The notes: generated by a model from the letters alone, not told the origin. A DNA stretch of 43,517 nucleotides from an uncultured Candidatus Melainabacteria bacterium (GCA_934692485.1 CAKUTX010000012.1:1-43517), one strand, 5' to 3'; counted from the stretch's first letter, positions 1 to 8,230 are shown. Numbers and translations are program-made.

Positions 1-123
1 TGCATTTTTTAGGGCATCTTTTAATCCGCCAAAATCAGTAATTAAATCTTCTGCCAATACAATTTGCGTACTTAATATCATAGCAACAGAAATTGCAATC
101 AATTTAATCTTTTTATTATTCAT
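1..123 (-). CDS. N-terminus of an exported protein (partial)
   Basis: The frame is open through the left edge, giving only the first 41 residues. It starts MNNKKIKLIAIS and continues as a classical signal peptide: Lys-rich start, hydrophobic core, and a cleavage site after V-L-A before Glu-Asp. The mature part begins with D-L-I-T-D-F and then G-L-K-D-A-L, a style seen at the start of beta-helical surface proteins, but 17 mature residues cannot assign a family. A likely exported or surface protein whose body lies outside the window. The Shine-Dalgarno-like GAGGATATT lies just before the ATG. Confidence 0.6.
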   Translation of the reverse strand, partial: MNNKKIKLIAISVAMILSTQIVLAEDLITDFGGLKDALKNA

Positions 124-289
124 AATATCCTCAAATCCCAGCCTACAAGTTTATTAACTTTATTATAAGCAGAAACTTTTAACAATATTTTGATAAAGTT
201 TTGTTAAAAAAATATATAAATTTTTAGCGGATTTTAAAGAATATCAATAATCTTGGTATGATGCTCAACCTTTAAATTATCCAAAAATT

Positions 290-1762
290 TTACAATGCGA
301 CTTCGGTAATTAATGCAGATTTTTCGTCCAATTTCGGAATTTTTATTGAAAAAGTATTCTTTGTCCCAATATTATCAAGACTGATTGTGCCATCGTGTGC
401 TTCTAAAATTTTTCGACAAAAATATAAACCCAAACCAACTCCACTATTTGATTCTAAAGGGTTTCCGCAAACATATTTGTTAAAAATATTCACTTTCAAA
501 CTCTCAGAAATTTCTTCACTCTCATTTTTAAAATCAAAAACATAAAAACCATTTTCCAACTTAATGGAAATATCCACAACGCTATTTTCAAATGCATAAT
601 TTATCGCATTGTTGAGCATATTACCAATAACTCTGCGTAATTGATTTTCGTCTGCATACATCAATTTTTCATCTTCTGTTAATTTGGAATTAAACCGAAT
701 TTCTACATTTTTAATTTTACCCAAATCTCTAACCTCTCTTATTGATTTGGTCATTAAAGAAAGAATATCAAATCTAGAATAAACAAGTTGAATAATTCCG
801 TTATTTTGTTTACAAGTTTTCAAAAGAGTACAGAGCATATCTTTCATATATTTCGCAGATTCAATAATCAATGCCATAACCTCTTGATGACCTTCGTCTA
901 TTATCCCATAATACTCTCGATACAACATTTCAAGAGAACTAATTTGAGCCTGCAATGGATTTTTCAAATCGTGTGATAAAGTAGCCAAAAATAAATCTCG
1001 TTGATGTTCTAATTTTTTATCTGCATCAATATTTTTTGCAATAGCTACTAAGCCATTAATTTCATTATTGGAAGTTAAAATTGGAGCTTTATGAATTTTG
1101 TACCAGTGTTGTTTTCCATCAGAACCTTTTACAACCTTTTCTTTTCGTAAATGCTTCTTGTTTTGCAAAACATAATTATCTTCATTTTCAACTTCTGGCA
1201 AAGCATCTTTCATATCGATTTCAACCCCATCAGAATAAGAATCAATACCGTTCAGAACAAAATTCCTAGATTCATTATTTGCAACAACAAGATTTCTATT
1301 TTTATCTTTCATGTAAACAAGAAGAGGTAAATTCTCCAACAACGTATTAAGTTGATAATTCTTTTCTAGCAATCTTGTTTTCAAATTTTCTTCTCTTGTT
1401 ACATCTCGAGAAACCGACAATACACCACAAACAATTCCATCTCTAACAATTGGAGTCGTTGTTTGTTTAATTATTTTATTAGCCCCGTGTATCTTATGCC
1501 TGAAAGTATAACAGTTTGTTTCTAAATCTAAGATTGCTTTTTGAGTATTATTTATTACAACCTGAGCACACTCATCGTTAGGAAAAACTTCATCAACAGA
1601 CTTCCCAATAATTTGTGTTTTTTCATTTCCTTCAACAATAGATTTTATAAAAGCTTTATTATAAGCGATATATTTTAAATCTAAATCTTTGACGGTTATT
1701 ATATCTTCGCAATATTCAAAAATTGCATCTAATAAATGTTCTTTTCCTTTAATATCAATCAT
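290..1762 (-). CDS. PAS-domain sensor histidine kinase
   Basis: 490 residues without membrane segments, so probably cytoplasmic. Two PAS-like domains (about 10-125 and 135-250) precede a HisKA dimerisation helix with the phosphoacceptor His264 in LSHDLKNPLQ and an HATPase_c domain. The N box is around NNAINYA (about 384-390) and the G2 box is GVGLGL (441-446). The usual DxGxG box is replaced by FKNESEEI, the 'V-x-N-x-G'-like variant found in some kinases, so ATP binding is probable but not certain. The first PAS contains Cys and is followed by RDGIVCGVLSVSRDVT, the classic end of a PAS/PAC unit. No response regulator is adjacent, so the partner is unknown. No strong Shine-Dalgarno is visible; a TATACT -10 lies about 30 bases upstream. 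Confidence 0.9.
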   Translation of the reverse strand: MIDIKGKEHLLDAIFEYCEDIITVKDLDLKYIAYNKAFIKSIVEGNEKTQIIGKSVDEVFPNDECAQVVINNTQKAILDLETNCYTFRHKIHGANKIIKQTTTPIVRDGIVCGVLSVSRDVTREENLKTRLLEKNYQLNTLLENLPLLVYMKDKNRNLVVANNESRNFVLNGIDSYSDGVEIDMKDALPEVENEDNYVLQNKKHLRKEKVVKGSDGKQHWYKIHKAPILTSNNEINGLVAIAKNIDADKKLEHQRDLFLATLSHDLKNPLQAQISSLEMLYREYYGIIDEGHQEVMALIIESAKYMKDMLCTLLKTCKQNNGIIQLVYSRFDILSLMTKSIREVRDLGKIKNVEIRFNSKLTEDEKLMYADENQLRRVIGNMLNNAINYAFENSVVDISIKLENGFYVFDFKNESEEISESLKVNIFNKYVCGNPLESNSGVGLGLYFCRKILEAHDGTISLDNIGTKNTFSIKIPKLDEKSALITEVAL

Positions 1763-2120
1763 AATTTGGATGTAATTTTACCACACGAGTATAGTACTAC
1801 TATATTAGTAACCGTACAATTATCCAAGTGACTAATATTCAAAATTATTGATTAGTATCTATTTTAAGTTCAATCTAGTGGAAACCTTTATCTGAGAATA
1901 CATCTAATCTTAATTTTACATCATTTCCTATAACATTGATTGAATAAGGATTAAAATTACTAAAAAGCATTAAACATAATACTAAAGGATAAAACTTCAG
2001 CAGGAAATAAAGTAAACCTAAAAAATAATCATTTTATTTGTTCAAATCAATTTACTTATTCAACTACAGTTTTCTCAAAACACCTTGGAAATTTTTCTCA
2101 AACTTGTTGGTAATTTACAT
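1763..2120. other. Gene-free AT-rich stretch
   Basis: About 360 bases with no convincing open frame on either strand. The leftmost 60 bases contain TATACT and similar boxes facing the histidine kinase and probably hold its promoter. The rest has no recognisable repeat or gene. Confidence 0.5.
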
Positions 2121-2183
2121 GGGTCGCTAGACCCTGCGTTCGGAGAATAACCCGTGAGGAGAATAAATAATTATATTCATCCC
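2121..2183. ncRNA. Possible structured RNA, class unknown
   Basis: A compact island of higher G+C in otherwise AT-rich sequence. It contains a perfect hairpin GGGTC-GCTA-GACCC at 2121-2134, then GTTCGGAGAATAACCCGTGAGG, then a weak hairpin (GAATA ... TATTC). It is followed at once by a rho-independent terminator. I compared it from memory with tmRNA, SRP RNA, RNase P, 6S and common riboswitches and could not match it. It may be a plus-strand RNA ending at the terminator, or simply spacer behind tRNA-Met on the other strand. Confidence 0.25.
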
Positions 2184-2186
2184 AAT

Positions 2187-2216
2187 AAAAAAGACAGGTT
2201 ATTGCCTGTCTTTTTT
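2187..2216. terminator. Bidirectional rho-independent terminator
   Basis: A perfect 12-base stem: AAAAAAGACAGG, loop TTATTG, CCTGTCTTTTTT. It has a T-run in both directions, so it can end tRNA-Met on the minus strand and anything transcribed from the left on the plus strand. Confidence 0.85.
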
Positions 2217-2219
2217 ATT

Positions 2220-2293
2220 TAGCAAGGGAGAGATTCGAACTCTCGACCTCACGGGTATGAGCCGTGCGCTCTCACCAGCTGAGCTACCTTGCC
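2220..2293 (-). tRNA. tRNA-Met (CAT anticodon)
   Basis: A complete cloverleaf on the minus strand. The acceptor is GGCAAGG paired with CCTTGCT (with a G-U first pair). The D arm is GCTC/GAGC, the anticodon arm CACGG-CTCATAC-CCGTG reads CAT, and the T arm is GAGAG-TTCGAAT-CTCTC. The discriminator is A and CCA is not encoded. It lacks the three G-C pairs of initiator tRNAs in the anticodon stem, so it is an elongator Met or the Ile2 type that is lysidine-modified; sequence alone does not settle which. Confidence 0.93.
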
Positions 2294-2400
2294 ATATTCA
2301 TATGATTAAATTGTCATTGACTTTCGTCGACAGCTTCTATTTTTGCATAAAAGTTTTTAAATAGCAACCCCTTTTTTTCTTTTTTCTTTTTTTTGATTTT

Positions 2401-2428
2401 TTTACATCGAGCTAAATTATTTTATAAT
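2401..2428 (+). promoter_or_regulatory. Promoter of the MATE operon
   Basis: -35 TTTACA (2401-2406), 16-base spacer, -10 TATAAT (2423-2428). Transcription would start near 2435, leaving a leader of about 23 bases before the MATE start codon. Confidence 0.6.
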
Positions 2429-2457
2429 ATAATAGGACAGTAAGTTGGTGTAAAATT

Positions 2458-3834
2458 ATGATTACAGACATGACTGAGGGTAATCCTCTGAAACATATTT
2501 TATTTTTTTCTATCCCACTTTTAGTTGGAAATATTTTTCAACAACTATATAATATTGCCGATTTGGTGATTGTTGGCAGAACTCTTGGGGTGGAACCTTT
2601 TGCCGCGGTTGGTGCGGTTGCCCCTGTGTTTTTCCTTATTACATTTGTAATTGTTGGTTTAACTAATGGTTTTGCGGTTGTTACAGGGCAAAGATATGGG
2701 GCGAAAGATATTGATGGCGTGAAAAATTCTGTTATTGTTTCGACAATTTTGAGTGCTATTACAACATTGTTTTTTTCTACTATTTGCTCTTTAACAATGA
2801 ATTCGATTTTACATTGGATGAATGTGCCAGATAATATTTATCACAACGCTTTTTGGTATGTTGAGATTATTACGATAGGATTAATTGCTACAACTATGTA
2901 TAACATGCTTGCAAGTATAATTCGAGCTTTGGGGGATAGCAAAACTCCTTTGTATTTTCTGATTATTGCATCAATTATAAATATTATACTTGCACTTGTT
3001 TTTATACAATGTTTTCATATGGGGGTTCCGGGGTCTGCAATTGCGGTGATTTTATCGCAGGGAATTTCTTTTTTATTGTGTTTGTTTTTCATAAAATTCA
3101 AATTACCGATATTGCATTTGCATAAAAAAGATTTTGAATTTAGTGCGAGAGAGTTTTGGCAATCGTCTATGGAGCATTTAAAAGTTGGGGTTCCAATGGC
3201 AATCCAGTTTTCAATAATTGGGGTTGGAATTTTGATTATTCAAAGTGTTTGCAATACTTTTGGGGCAAATGTAATTGCGGCATTAACCGCAGCATTACGG
3301 ATTGAACAAATTGCAACTTTGCCAATGATGTCATTTGGAGTTGCTTTGGCGGCATACGTTGCTCAAAATTATGGAGCTAAAAAGTTTAAACGGATTAGGC
3401 TTGGTGTAATCAACACATCTATTATAAACATTGTCTTAAGTCTTTTCATGGCTTTTGTTATGCGGTTATGGGGCACTGATATTATTGCGGCTTTCATTGG
3501 AAGTGCAACTGTGTCAATTATAGATATTGCGCATAAATATTTGTTGATAAGTACTGTTTTTTATTTTTTCTTAGGGCAAATTTTTATTTACAGAAACGCG
3601 TTGCAGGGAATGGGGGAAGGAATTTTCCCTACACTTGCTTGTGTGGCAGAGCTTGTAATGAGGGCATTTGCGGCGGTTTATCTTGCTATGAAATTTGGGT
3701 ATATCGGAATGTTTTATTCAGGGCCGATTGCTTGGGTAAGCGCTTCAACTGTGCTGTTCTTCGGTTACTTGTATAGTATAAAACATATTATTTTAAAATT
3801 AAAAAATGGGTTGCATGTCGCAATTAATGAATAG
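2458..3834 (+). CDS. MATE-family multidrug/metabolite exporter
   Basis: 458 residues, the usual MATE length, with about twelve hydrophobic segments in two related halves. The N-terminus (MTEGNPLKHILFFSIPLLVG, then FQQLYNIADLVIVGRTLG) matches the MATE signature around helices 1-2, including the conserved P-L and D-x-x-I-V-G. These inner-membrane proteins export drugs or metabolites in exchange for Na+ or H+; the substrate cannot be read here. It heads a plus-strand set with a HAD phosphatase (21 bases downstream) and a DtxR-type regulator, driven by the promoter at 2401-2428. Confidence 0.93.
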   Translation: MITDMTEGNPLKHILFFSIPLLVGNIFQQLYNIADLVIVGRTLGVEPFAAVGAVAPVFFLITFVIVGLTNGFAVVTGQRYGAKDIDGVKNSVIVSTILSAITTLFFSTICSLTMNSILHWMNVPDNIYHNAFWYVEIITIGLIATTMYNMLASIIRALGDSKTPLYFLIIASIINIILALVFIQCFHMGVPGSAIAVILSQGISFLLCLFFIKFKLPILHLHKKDFEFSAREFWQSSMEHLKVGVPMAIQFSIIGVGILIIQSVCNTFGANVIAALTAALRIEQIATLPMMSFGVALAAYVAQNYGAKKFKRIRLGVINTSIINIVLSLFMAFVMRLWGTDIIAAFIGSATVSIIDIAHKYLLISTVFYFFLGQIFIYRNALQGMGEGIFPTLACVAELVMRAFAAVYLAMKFGYIGMFYSGPIAWVSASTVLFFGYLYSIKHIILKLKNGLHVAINE

Positions 3835-3855
3835 TTTTTATGATAGAATAGGTGT

Positions 3856-4500
3856 ATGATTAAGACTGTAATTTTTGATTTAGATGGAACGCTTTTGAAT
3901 ACGCTTGAGGATTTGAAAGATAGTACAAATTATGCGTTAGTTCAGTTTGGTTTTCCTCAGCGGAGTTTGGAAGAAGTTCGTTATTTTGTAGGGAACGGAG
4001 TTCAAAAACTTATTGAGCGTGCTGTCCCTGCGATTTGTGACAAAGAAACATGTAAAAAATGTCTTGCTGTATTTAAGGAACATTATTCCCAAAACATGTA
4101 TAACCATACTGCGCCATATATGGGGATTTTAGATGTTTTGAAAAAGTTGCGACAAAATGAGATTAAGATTGGAGTTGTATCTAACAAATTCGATTTTGCG
4201 GTTAAAGAATTGTGCAAAAAATATTTTACTGATTTAGTTGATGTTGCAATCGGTCAGGCGGACGTCGTGCCTAAAAAGCCGGCTCCGGATGGAGTTTTTA
4301 AGGCAATGAAAGAGTTAAGAGCTGAAAAAAGTTTAACTGTTTATATTGGGGATTCTGAAGTTGACGTTCAGACGGCAAAAAATTCTGAGCTACCCTGTGT
4401 TGGTGTAACTTGGGGTTTTAGGGATGAAAAAGATTTGGATGGCGCAAACGTAATAGTTAACAGTCCTGAAGAATTGATTGAAGCAATTAGGAGTTTATAG
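3856..4500 (+). CDS. HAD phosphatase, phosphoglycolate phosphatase type
   Basis: 214 residues with all HAD-IA motifs: motif I DLDGTLLNT (nucleophile Asp and acid Asp), motif II VSNKFD (Ser), the motif III Lys in PKKPAPDG, and motif IV GDSEVDVQTAKN. The N-terminal helical cap contains VGNGVQKLIERA, typical of Gph/PGP enzymes that dephosphorylate 2-phosphoglycolate; related enzymes act on other small phosphate esters. It follows the MATE gene by 21 bases. Its TAG stop overlaps the GTG start of the next gene (TAGTG), so the two are probably translationally coupled. Confidence 0.88.
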   Translation: MIKTVIFDLDGTLLNTLEDLKDSTNYALVQFGFPQRSLEEVRYFVGNGVQKLIERAVPAICDKETCKKCLAVFKEHYSQNMYNHTAPYMGILDVLKKLRQNEIKIGVVSNKFDFAVKELCKKYFTDLVDVAIGQADVVPKKPAPDGVFKAMKELRAEKSLTVYIGDSEVDVQTAKNSELPCVGVTWGFRDEKDLDGANVIVNSPEELIEAIRSL

Positions 4501-4907
4501 TGGAAAAATTATCAGTAAGTTTGGAAGATTACATTGAAGAAATTTACATTCAAGTTTTGCAAAACGGACATGCTAAAGTTACTGACATAGCTAATAAATT
4601 GAATGTAAAAAAAGCTTCTGTATCTGGTGCATTGAGTATTTTATCTGAAAAAAAACTTATAAATTATGTACCGTATTCACCAATAACATTAACAAAAAGT
4701 GGCGAAAAAATTGCGAAAAATATTTTAGTTAAACATGAAAATATTGCAGAATTTTTTACAAAAGTGTTGGGAGCAAACAAAGAAGAAGCAGTTGAAATTG
4801 CTTGTAAAATGGAACATATTGTGCCAGAGCATATTTTTAATAATATGGTTAAATTAACTGATTTTGTGACCAAAGAAATTTCTGACAAAATAAAAAATTT
4901 GTACTAA
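4500..4907 (+). CDS. DtxR/MntR-family metal-dependent regulator
   Basis: 135 residues: an N-terminal winged helix-turn-helix (about 8-65) and the DtxR dimerisation/metal-binding domain (about 70-130), without the C-terminal SH3-like domain, so MntR-like in size. Aligned by eye, candidate ligands are Asp10 and Glu13 (as in MntR), His79, and Cys102-Glu105-His106 in CKMEHI. Cys102 corresponds to the DtxR cysteine, where Bacillus MntR has Glu. The site therefore mixes MntR- and DtxR-like ligands, leaving the metal (Mn or Fe) open. The start is GTG overlapping the HAD stop. The gene ends with a 4-base overlap against the convergent prmC. It may control its own operon, including the exporter. Confidence 0.85.
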   Translation: MEKLSVSLEDYIEEIYIQVLQNGHAKVTDIANKLNVKKASVSGALSILSEKKLINYVPYSPITLTKSGEKIAKNILVKHENIAEFFTKVLGANKEEAVEIACKMEHIVPEHIFNNMVKLTDFVTKEISDKIKNLY

Positions 4908-5740
4908 TTAATTTTCCCAACAATGACTCTATCTATGTTTGCGAGGTCTTTTATAATTTCAATTTGAGAAAAATTGTTTTGTTGCATAATTTTTTTCACA
5001 TCTGCGGATTGGTCTATTCCGAGTTCAAAGAGCAAATATCCACCTTTATTCAATATTTTTGGGGCATTTGTTGTAATTTTTTCGTAAAACTCTAATCCTT
5101 TTTCATCATTTGTAAAGAGAGCGGTTTGTGGGTCATATTTTACTTCTGTTTGAATATTTTCTTTTTCTGATGGTGGAATGTATGGTGGGTTAGAAATAAT
5201 TATGTCAAATTTTTCACCGGGTTTTACGTTTGAAAAAATATCTGATTTTCTGAATATTGCTTTGTTAAAAAGATTTAATCTTGAAGCATTGTCAAGTGCA
5301 GTATTTAAGGCATCAGAGGATATATCAAGCCCAATAATTTGACAATCCGTGTATTTTGCAACCATACAAGCAATACAACCTGAGCCTGTGCCGACATCAA
5401 GTGCTGTTTTAAAATTGTTTTTATTAATTATTTCTATGGCTTTTCTTACAAGAATTTCTGTTTCGTCGCGAGGAATAAGCACTGATGGATTTACAATAAA
5501 TTTTTCGCCCATAAAATCGGCAAATCCTATTATATGTTGAATAGGTTTGTGGGTTTTTGCTCTGAGTTCAGCTTTTTCTTTTACCAGTTCAAGTTTTTCT
5601 TGAGTTAATTTATTTCCCAAAATAATATCTTTTACACCGTAATCTGCAAAATGTTCAAGTAACATTTTGACTTCGATATTTGCTTCATTTGGTTCTATGC
5701 CACTATCTATAAGGATTTTTAATATGTCTTGTATGCTCAT
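4904..5740 (-). CDS. prmC: Peptide chain release factor glutamine methyltransferase
   Basis: 278 residues, the normal PrmC/HemK length. An N-terminal helical release-factor-binding domain (about 1-85) is followed by a Rossmann SAM methyltransferase with the glycine-rich motif DVGTGSGCIA and the catalytic signature NPPYIP (Asn184-Tyr187). PrmC methylates the Gln of the GGQ motif in RF1 and RF2 in the cytosol. The prfA gene, often its neighbour, is absent. Instead the start codon overlaps the end of a small uncharacterised gene (ATGA at 5737-5740), indicating co-translation. Confidence 0.95.
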   Translation of the reverse strand: MSIQDILKILIDSGIEPNEANIEVKMLLEHFADYGVKDIILGNKLTQEKLELVKEKAELRAKTHKPIQHIIGFADFMGEKFIVNPSVLIPRDETEILVRKAIEIINKNNFKTALDVGTGSGCIACMVAKYTDCQIIGLDISSDALNTALDNASRLNLFNKAIFRKSDIFSNVKPGEKFDIIISNPPYIPPSEKENIQTEVKYDPQTALFTNDEKGLEFYEKITTNAPKILNKGGYLLFELGIDQSADVKKIMQQNNFSQIEIIKDLANIDRVIVGKIN

Positions 5741-6246
5741 AAATCACTTTCTTCAAAAGCTGAAGATGGAGAATATTCTTTTAAAATTTTATCAATTTCA
5801 TCTCTAGCTTCCAATTTTGATGTTAATTCTTTTTTTTCTAAATTATATTTTTTGCATAAACGTTCATAATAGTAAAGTTGTTTTTTTGTTGGTTGTTCTT
5901 TTGACATTTTAACTTCACGTAGAAATGCTCGTTTTTTCTTTTCATACTCTTTTTGCGCTTGAATTATGGGTTCTTGCTTCTTTTTGTAGTCGTAATATTT
6001 TCGACATTCTTTCAGGTATAAAACAGTTTCGTTTATAAATAGTTCATCATCAAGATAGTTCTCAAGAAATTCAAAATGCGGATTATTTATCTCAAAATAA
6101 TATTTTTCATCTTCCAAAAATTTGTCCAAAATATCATTAACCGTTAGTTCAGGCGATTTTTTTACTAAAGCTCGTAAAAAATTGCATATTGCAGACTTTT
6201 GATTTTTGGTCATATTCTGGTAAATTTGATTTTTTATTTGATACAT
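5737..6246 (-). CDS. Charged helical protein, DUF3072-like C-terminus
   Basis: 169 residues, rich in Lys, Glu and Tyr, with no signal peptide. The central part (about 85-120) is a likely coiled coil. The C-terminal QPTKKQLYYYERLCKKY, then LTSKLEARDEIDKIL, resembles the short DUF3072-type 'P-T-x-x-Q-x-x-Y-x-x-x-L ... A-x-x-x-I-D' helical hairpin found alone and at the ends of some helicases. That resemblance is by memory only, and the function is unknown. It is the first gene of the pair with prmC. TATAAT lies 6 bases before the ATG (6253-6258), with an extended -10 TG, and no Shine-Dalgarno is present, so the transcript may be leaderless. Confidence 0.7.
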   Translation of the reverse strand: MYQIKNQIYQNMTKNQKSAICNFLRALVKKSPELTVNDILDKFLEDEKYYFEINNPHFEFLENYLDDELFINETVLYLKECRKYYDYKKKQEPIIQAQKEYEKKKRAFLREVKMSKEQPTKKQLYYYERLCKKYNLEKKELTSKLEARDEIDKILKEYSPSSAFEESDL

Positions 6247-6263
6247 AAATAAATTATAGCATT

Positions 6264-6291
6264 AAAAAAGCGAGGAATTTATGTTCCTCGC
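6264..6291 (-). terminator. Terminator after the CtpA-type protease gene
   Basis: Minus-strand stem GCGAGGAA, loop, TTCCTCGC followed by six T. It separates the protease gene from the downstream small gene/prmC pair. Confidence 0.85.
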
Positions 6292-6315
6292 TAAAGAAAT
6301 TTTTATTGTCATCTT

Positions 6316-7536
6316 TTACTGTACGGCAATTGATTGCCCGTTAGTCATCCTACTTAAAACCTCAACCGCCTTCTTAAGTTGTAAGTCATTTTTGTTTTTA
6401 ACATCATCTTCGGTCAGTTTCACCACAATGTCAGGAGTAATACCTTTTTTGTTAATATCTGTTCCGTTCGGAGTCAAGTATTTTTGGATTGTAATATTAA
6501 TACCTGCGTCATATGGAAGCTTGTTGATTTCTTGTACCAAGCCTTTCCCAAAAGATTGCTCGCCAATAATTACAGCTCTGTGGTTATCTTTCATAGCGCC
6601 AGAAAAGATTTCGGAAGCCGAGGCAGAACCTTTGTTTATCAATACTACAACTGGTTTTCTTGTATAAACACCTGTAGAAGCTCTTTGAGTTTCTTTGTAG
6701 CCATCTCTGTCAACAGTGCTTACGATTGTGCCTCCGTCAAGAAACATATCGGATATGTATATTGCGTTTGTTAAAAGACCTCCTGGGTTTGACCTTAAGT
6801 CAATGATGAACCCTTTTTTATCTTTGTTGTTGTTTAAAATATTTCCAAATTCTGTAGCAGCATTTCTGCTGATGAAAGAACTCAATCTAATGTAACAAAA
6901 ATCATTAGGGATTTTCATTTCAGTTGGAAGTTTTTGCGAAATTGATTTGATTTCAATCTCAGCACGTGTAATTGTATAAACTTTTGGAGCCATGTCTTTG
7001 CGTTTTACAAGCAAAGTTACTTGTGTTCCTTCTTTGCCTCGAATTTTGTCAGCGGCTTTGTCCACAGTAATTCCTTTTGTGCTTGCGCCGTCAATTTCCA
7101 AAATTTCGTCATCAGCTTGCAATCCTGCTTTCTCTGCCGGAGTGTCTTCAATTGGAGCAATTACCATCAATTTGCCGTCTTTTACTCCGATTTGAATTCC
7201 GATACCCTTAAGAGAACCTTTGATTGAACTTGTTTCATCTGCGAATTCTTTAGGGTCAAGAAATTTTGTGTATGGGTCATTTAAACTGGCAATCATTGTG
7301 TTAATTGCTATGTATGCATCTTCATTAGTGACGATTTTGTTATCGTATTTATGGCGCCATTTTGCCCAATCTTGTTGATTGTTAGATTGGTCGACAAATT
7401 TGTTATTAATTAATCTCCATACGTTGTCATACAAATCTATCGGGCTATAGGCAAAAACGTTATCTCGAATAACCCAACCTGAAAGGAACAAAAATGTTCC
7501 TAAAAATATTATACTTTTTTTCATAATGTTTCTCAT
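6316..7536 (-). CDS. ctpA: C-terminal processing protease (S41 family)
   Basis: 406 residues: signal peptide or membrane anchor (about 5-29, ending F-A-Y), helical N-terminal region, PDZ domain (about 105-190; GIGIQIGVKDGKL, DTPAEKAGL, DEILEIDG) and S41 protease domain (about 195-375). The Ser-Lys dyad is visible as Ser306 in GSASASE and Lys331 in QSFGKGLVQ; the oxyanion region is DLRSNPGG. These enzymes cut exported proteins at their C-termini in the periplasm; in photosynthetic cyanobacteria CtpA matures D1, which cannot be the role here. A GGAGG lies 13 bases before the chosen ATG. A second ATG four codons later is also possible. Confidence 0.92.
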   Translation of the reverse strand: MRNIMKKSIIFLGTFLFLSGWVIRDNVFAYSPIDLYDNVWRLINNKFVDQSNNQQDWAKWRHKYDNKIVTNEDAYIAINTMIASLNDPYTKFLDPKEFADETSSIKGSLKGIGIQIGVKDGKLMVIAPIEDTPAEKAGLQADDEILEIDGASTKGITVDKAADKIRGKEGTQVTLLVKRKDMAPKVYTITRAEIEIKSISQKLPTEMKIPNDFCYIRLSSFISRNAATEFGNILNNNKDKKGFIIDLRSNPGGLLTNAIYISDMFLDGGTIVSTVDRDGYKETQRASTGVYTRKPVVVLINKGSASASEIFSGAMKDNHRAVIIGEQSFGKGLVQEINKLPYDAGINITIQKYLTPNGTDINKKGITPDIVVKLTEDDVKNKNDLQLKKAVEVLSRMTNGQSIAVQ

Positions 7537-7696
7537 TCTTTAACTATTTCCTCCAAATACTCTTAACCATTCTGTTGCACAACTTATTTATTAAGATGTA
7601 TTTTTCCTAAAAAAGTTTCTTGCAAATTAGTACAAAAGTATTTTTTTGTTTATATATTACCATAATTATCGCAAAAAAGAAAATTTCCATTATGTA

Positions 7697-7861
7697 TTAA
7701 GATGATTTTTTATTGTCTGAAATAATTAAATATGTAATCAAATCCAGTCTTGACAATACTTCTACATAACCGTCCATTAGGATTTCAAAATTATTTTGAG
7801 CCGATTGTTTTGTAATTTCGACACTTTTAAGTAGTTCTTTTTTTAAATCTTGATTAATCAT
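7697..7861 (-). CDS. Small helical protein, 54 residues
   Basis: 54 codons beginning MINQDLKKELLKSVEITKQS and ending DNKKSS. Supported by a strong Shine-Dalgarno (GGAGG, 6 bases before ATG) and a well-spaced promoter (TTGATT, 16 bases, TATAAT). It is mostly alpha-helical and mildly amphipathic, with no transmembrane segment or known motif. It faces away from the XRE regulator gene, with the repeated operator between them, so it may be controlled by it or work with it. Function unknown; an antitoxin-like or accessory regulator role is only a guess. Confidence 0.6.
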   Translation of the reverse strand: MINQDLKKELLKSVEITKQSAQNNFEILMDGYVEVLSRLDLITYLIISDNKKSS

Positions 7862-7883
7862 TTTTTCCTCCGTTTTTAAACTA

Positions 7884-7911
7884 ATTATAATAAGAAAAAA
7901 TATTAAATCAA
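7884..7911 (-). promoter_or_regulatory. Promoter of the 54-codon gene
   Basis: On the minus strand: -35 TTGATT (7906-7911), 16-base spacer, -10 TATAAT (7884-7889). Predicted start about 7877, then GGAGG and ATG at 7861. Confidence 0.6.
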
Positions 7912-7960
7912 TAGAAAAACGGAAATAATATTAAAACACAAAAATTTTGTTTTAAAATAA

Positions 7961-8000
7961 TGTCAATACGATTGATTTTCACAAGTGTCAATCTGGTTGA
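7961..8000. promoter_or_regulatory. Two operator-like repeats before the XRE gene
   Basis: TGTCAATACGATTGA (7961-7975) and TGTCAATCTGGTTGA (7986-8000) are direct repeats 25 bases apart. Each is itself an inverted repeat of the form TCAA(T)...(A)TTGA. They lie where the regulator's own promoter must be, the expected place for autoregulatory sites of a Cro/CI-type protein. Function inferred. Confidence 0.5.
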
Positions 8001-8011
8001 TAATAATAAAT

Positions 8012-8227
8012 ATGGATTACGAATATCTGAAGAAGTTTGCAGAACATCTGAAGAAGATTAGAAAAGACAAACATATTAAACAAGATGATTTTTTGGACGT
8101 GAGTGGAATTTCTCGTTCAACTATTGCTATGGTTGAAACAGGAAAAACAGATATTACATTAACAAAATTAAAGATAATTGCAGATGTTCTAGGGGTGAAT
8201 TTAAAAGAACTTTTGGATTTTGAATAA
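8012..8227 (+). CDS. XRE-family (Cro/CI-type) transcriptional regulator
   Basis: 71 residues from the ATG at 8012, essentially a single helix-turn-helix domain: LKKIRKDKHIKQDDFLDVSG, then ISRSTIAMVETGKTDITLTK and the ending LGVNLKELLDFE. Such one-domain proteins bind short palindromes as dimers and often repress themselves. A GTG at 7985 opens the frame further but lies inside the second operator repeat and has no ribosome-binding site, so the internal ATG is preferred. A GATAAT box ends 7 bases before this ATG. The stop lies 3 bases before the end of the convergent phosphoesterase gene. Phage or mobile origin is not indicated by neighbours. Confidence 0.82.
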   Translation: MDYEYLKKFAEHLKKIRKDKHIKQDDFLDVSGISRSTIAMVETGKTDITLTKLKIIADVLGVNLKELLDFE

Positions 8228-8230
8228 TAT

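Noticed and set aside
2121..2183. 6S RNA, tmRNA, SRP RNA or guanidine riboswitch at the GC-rich island
   Set aside because: None of their conserved cores could be matched by eye, so no class name is given.
5349..5540. Plus-strand frame opposite prmC
   Set aside because: Shadow of prmC, whose catalytic motifs are complete on the other strand.
7985..8011. GTG start for the XRE regulator nine codons upstream
   Set aside because: It lies inside the operator repeat and has no ribosome-binding site; the ATG at 8012 starts the domain cleanly.
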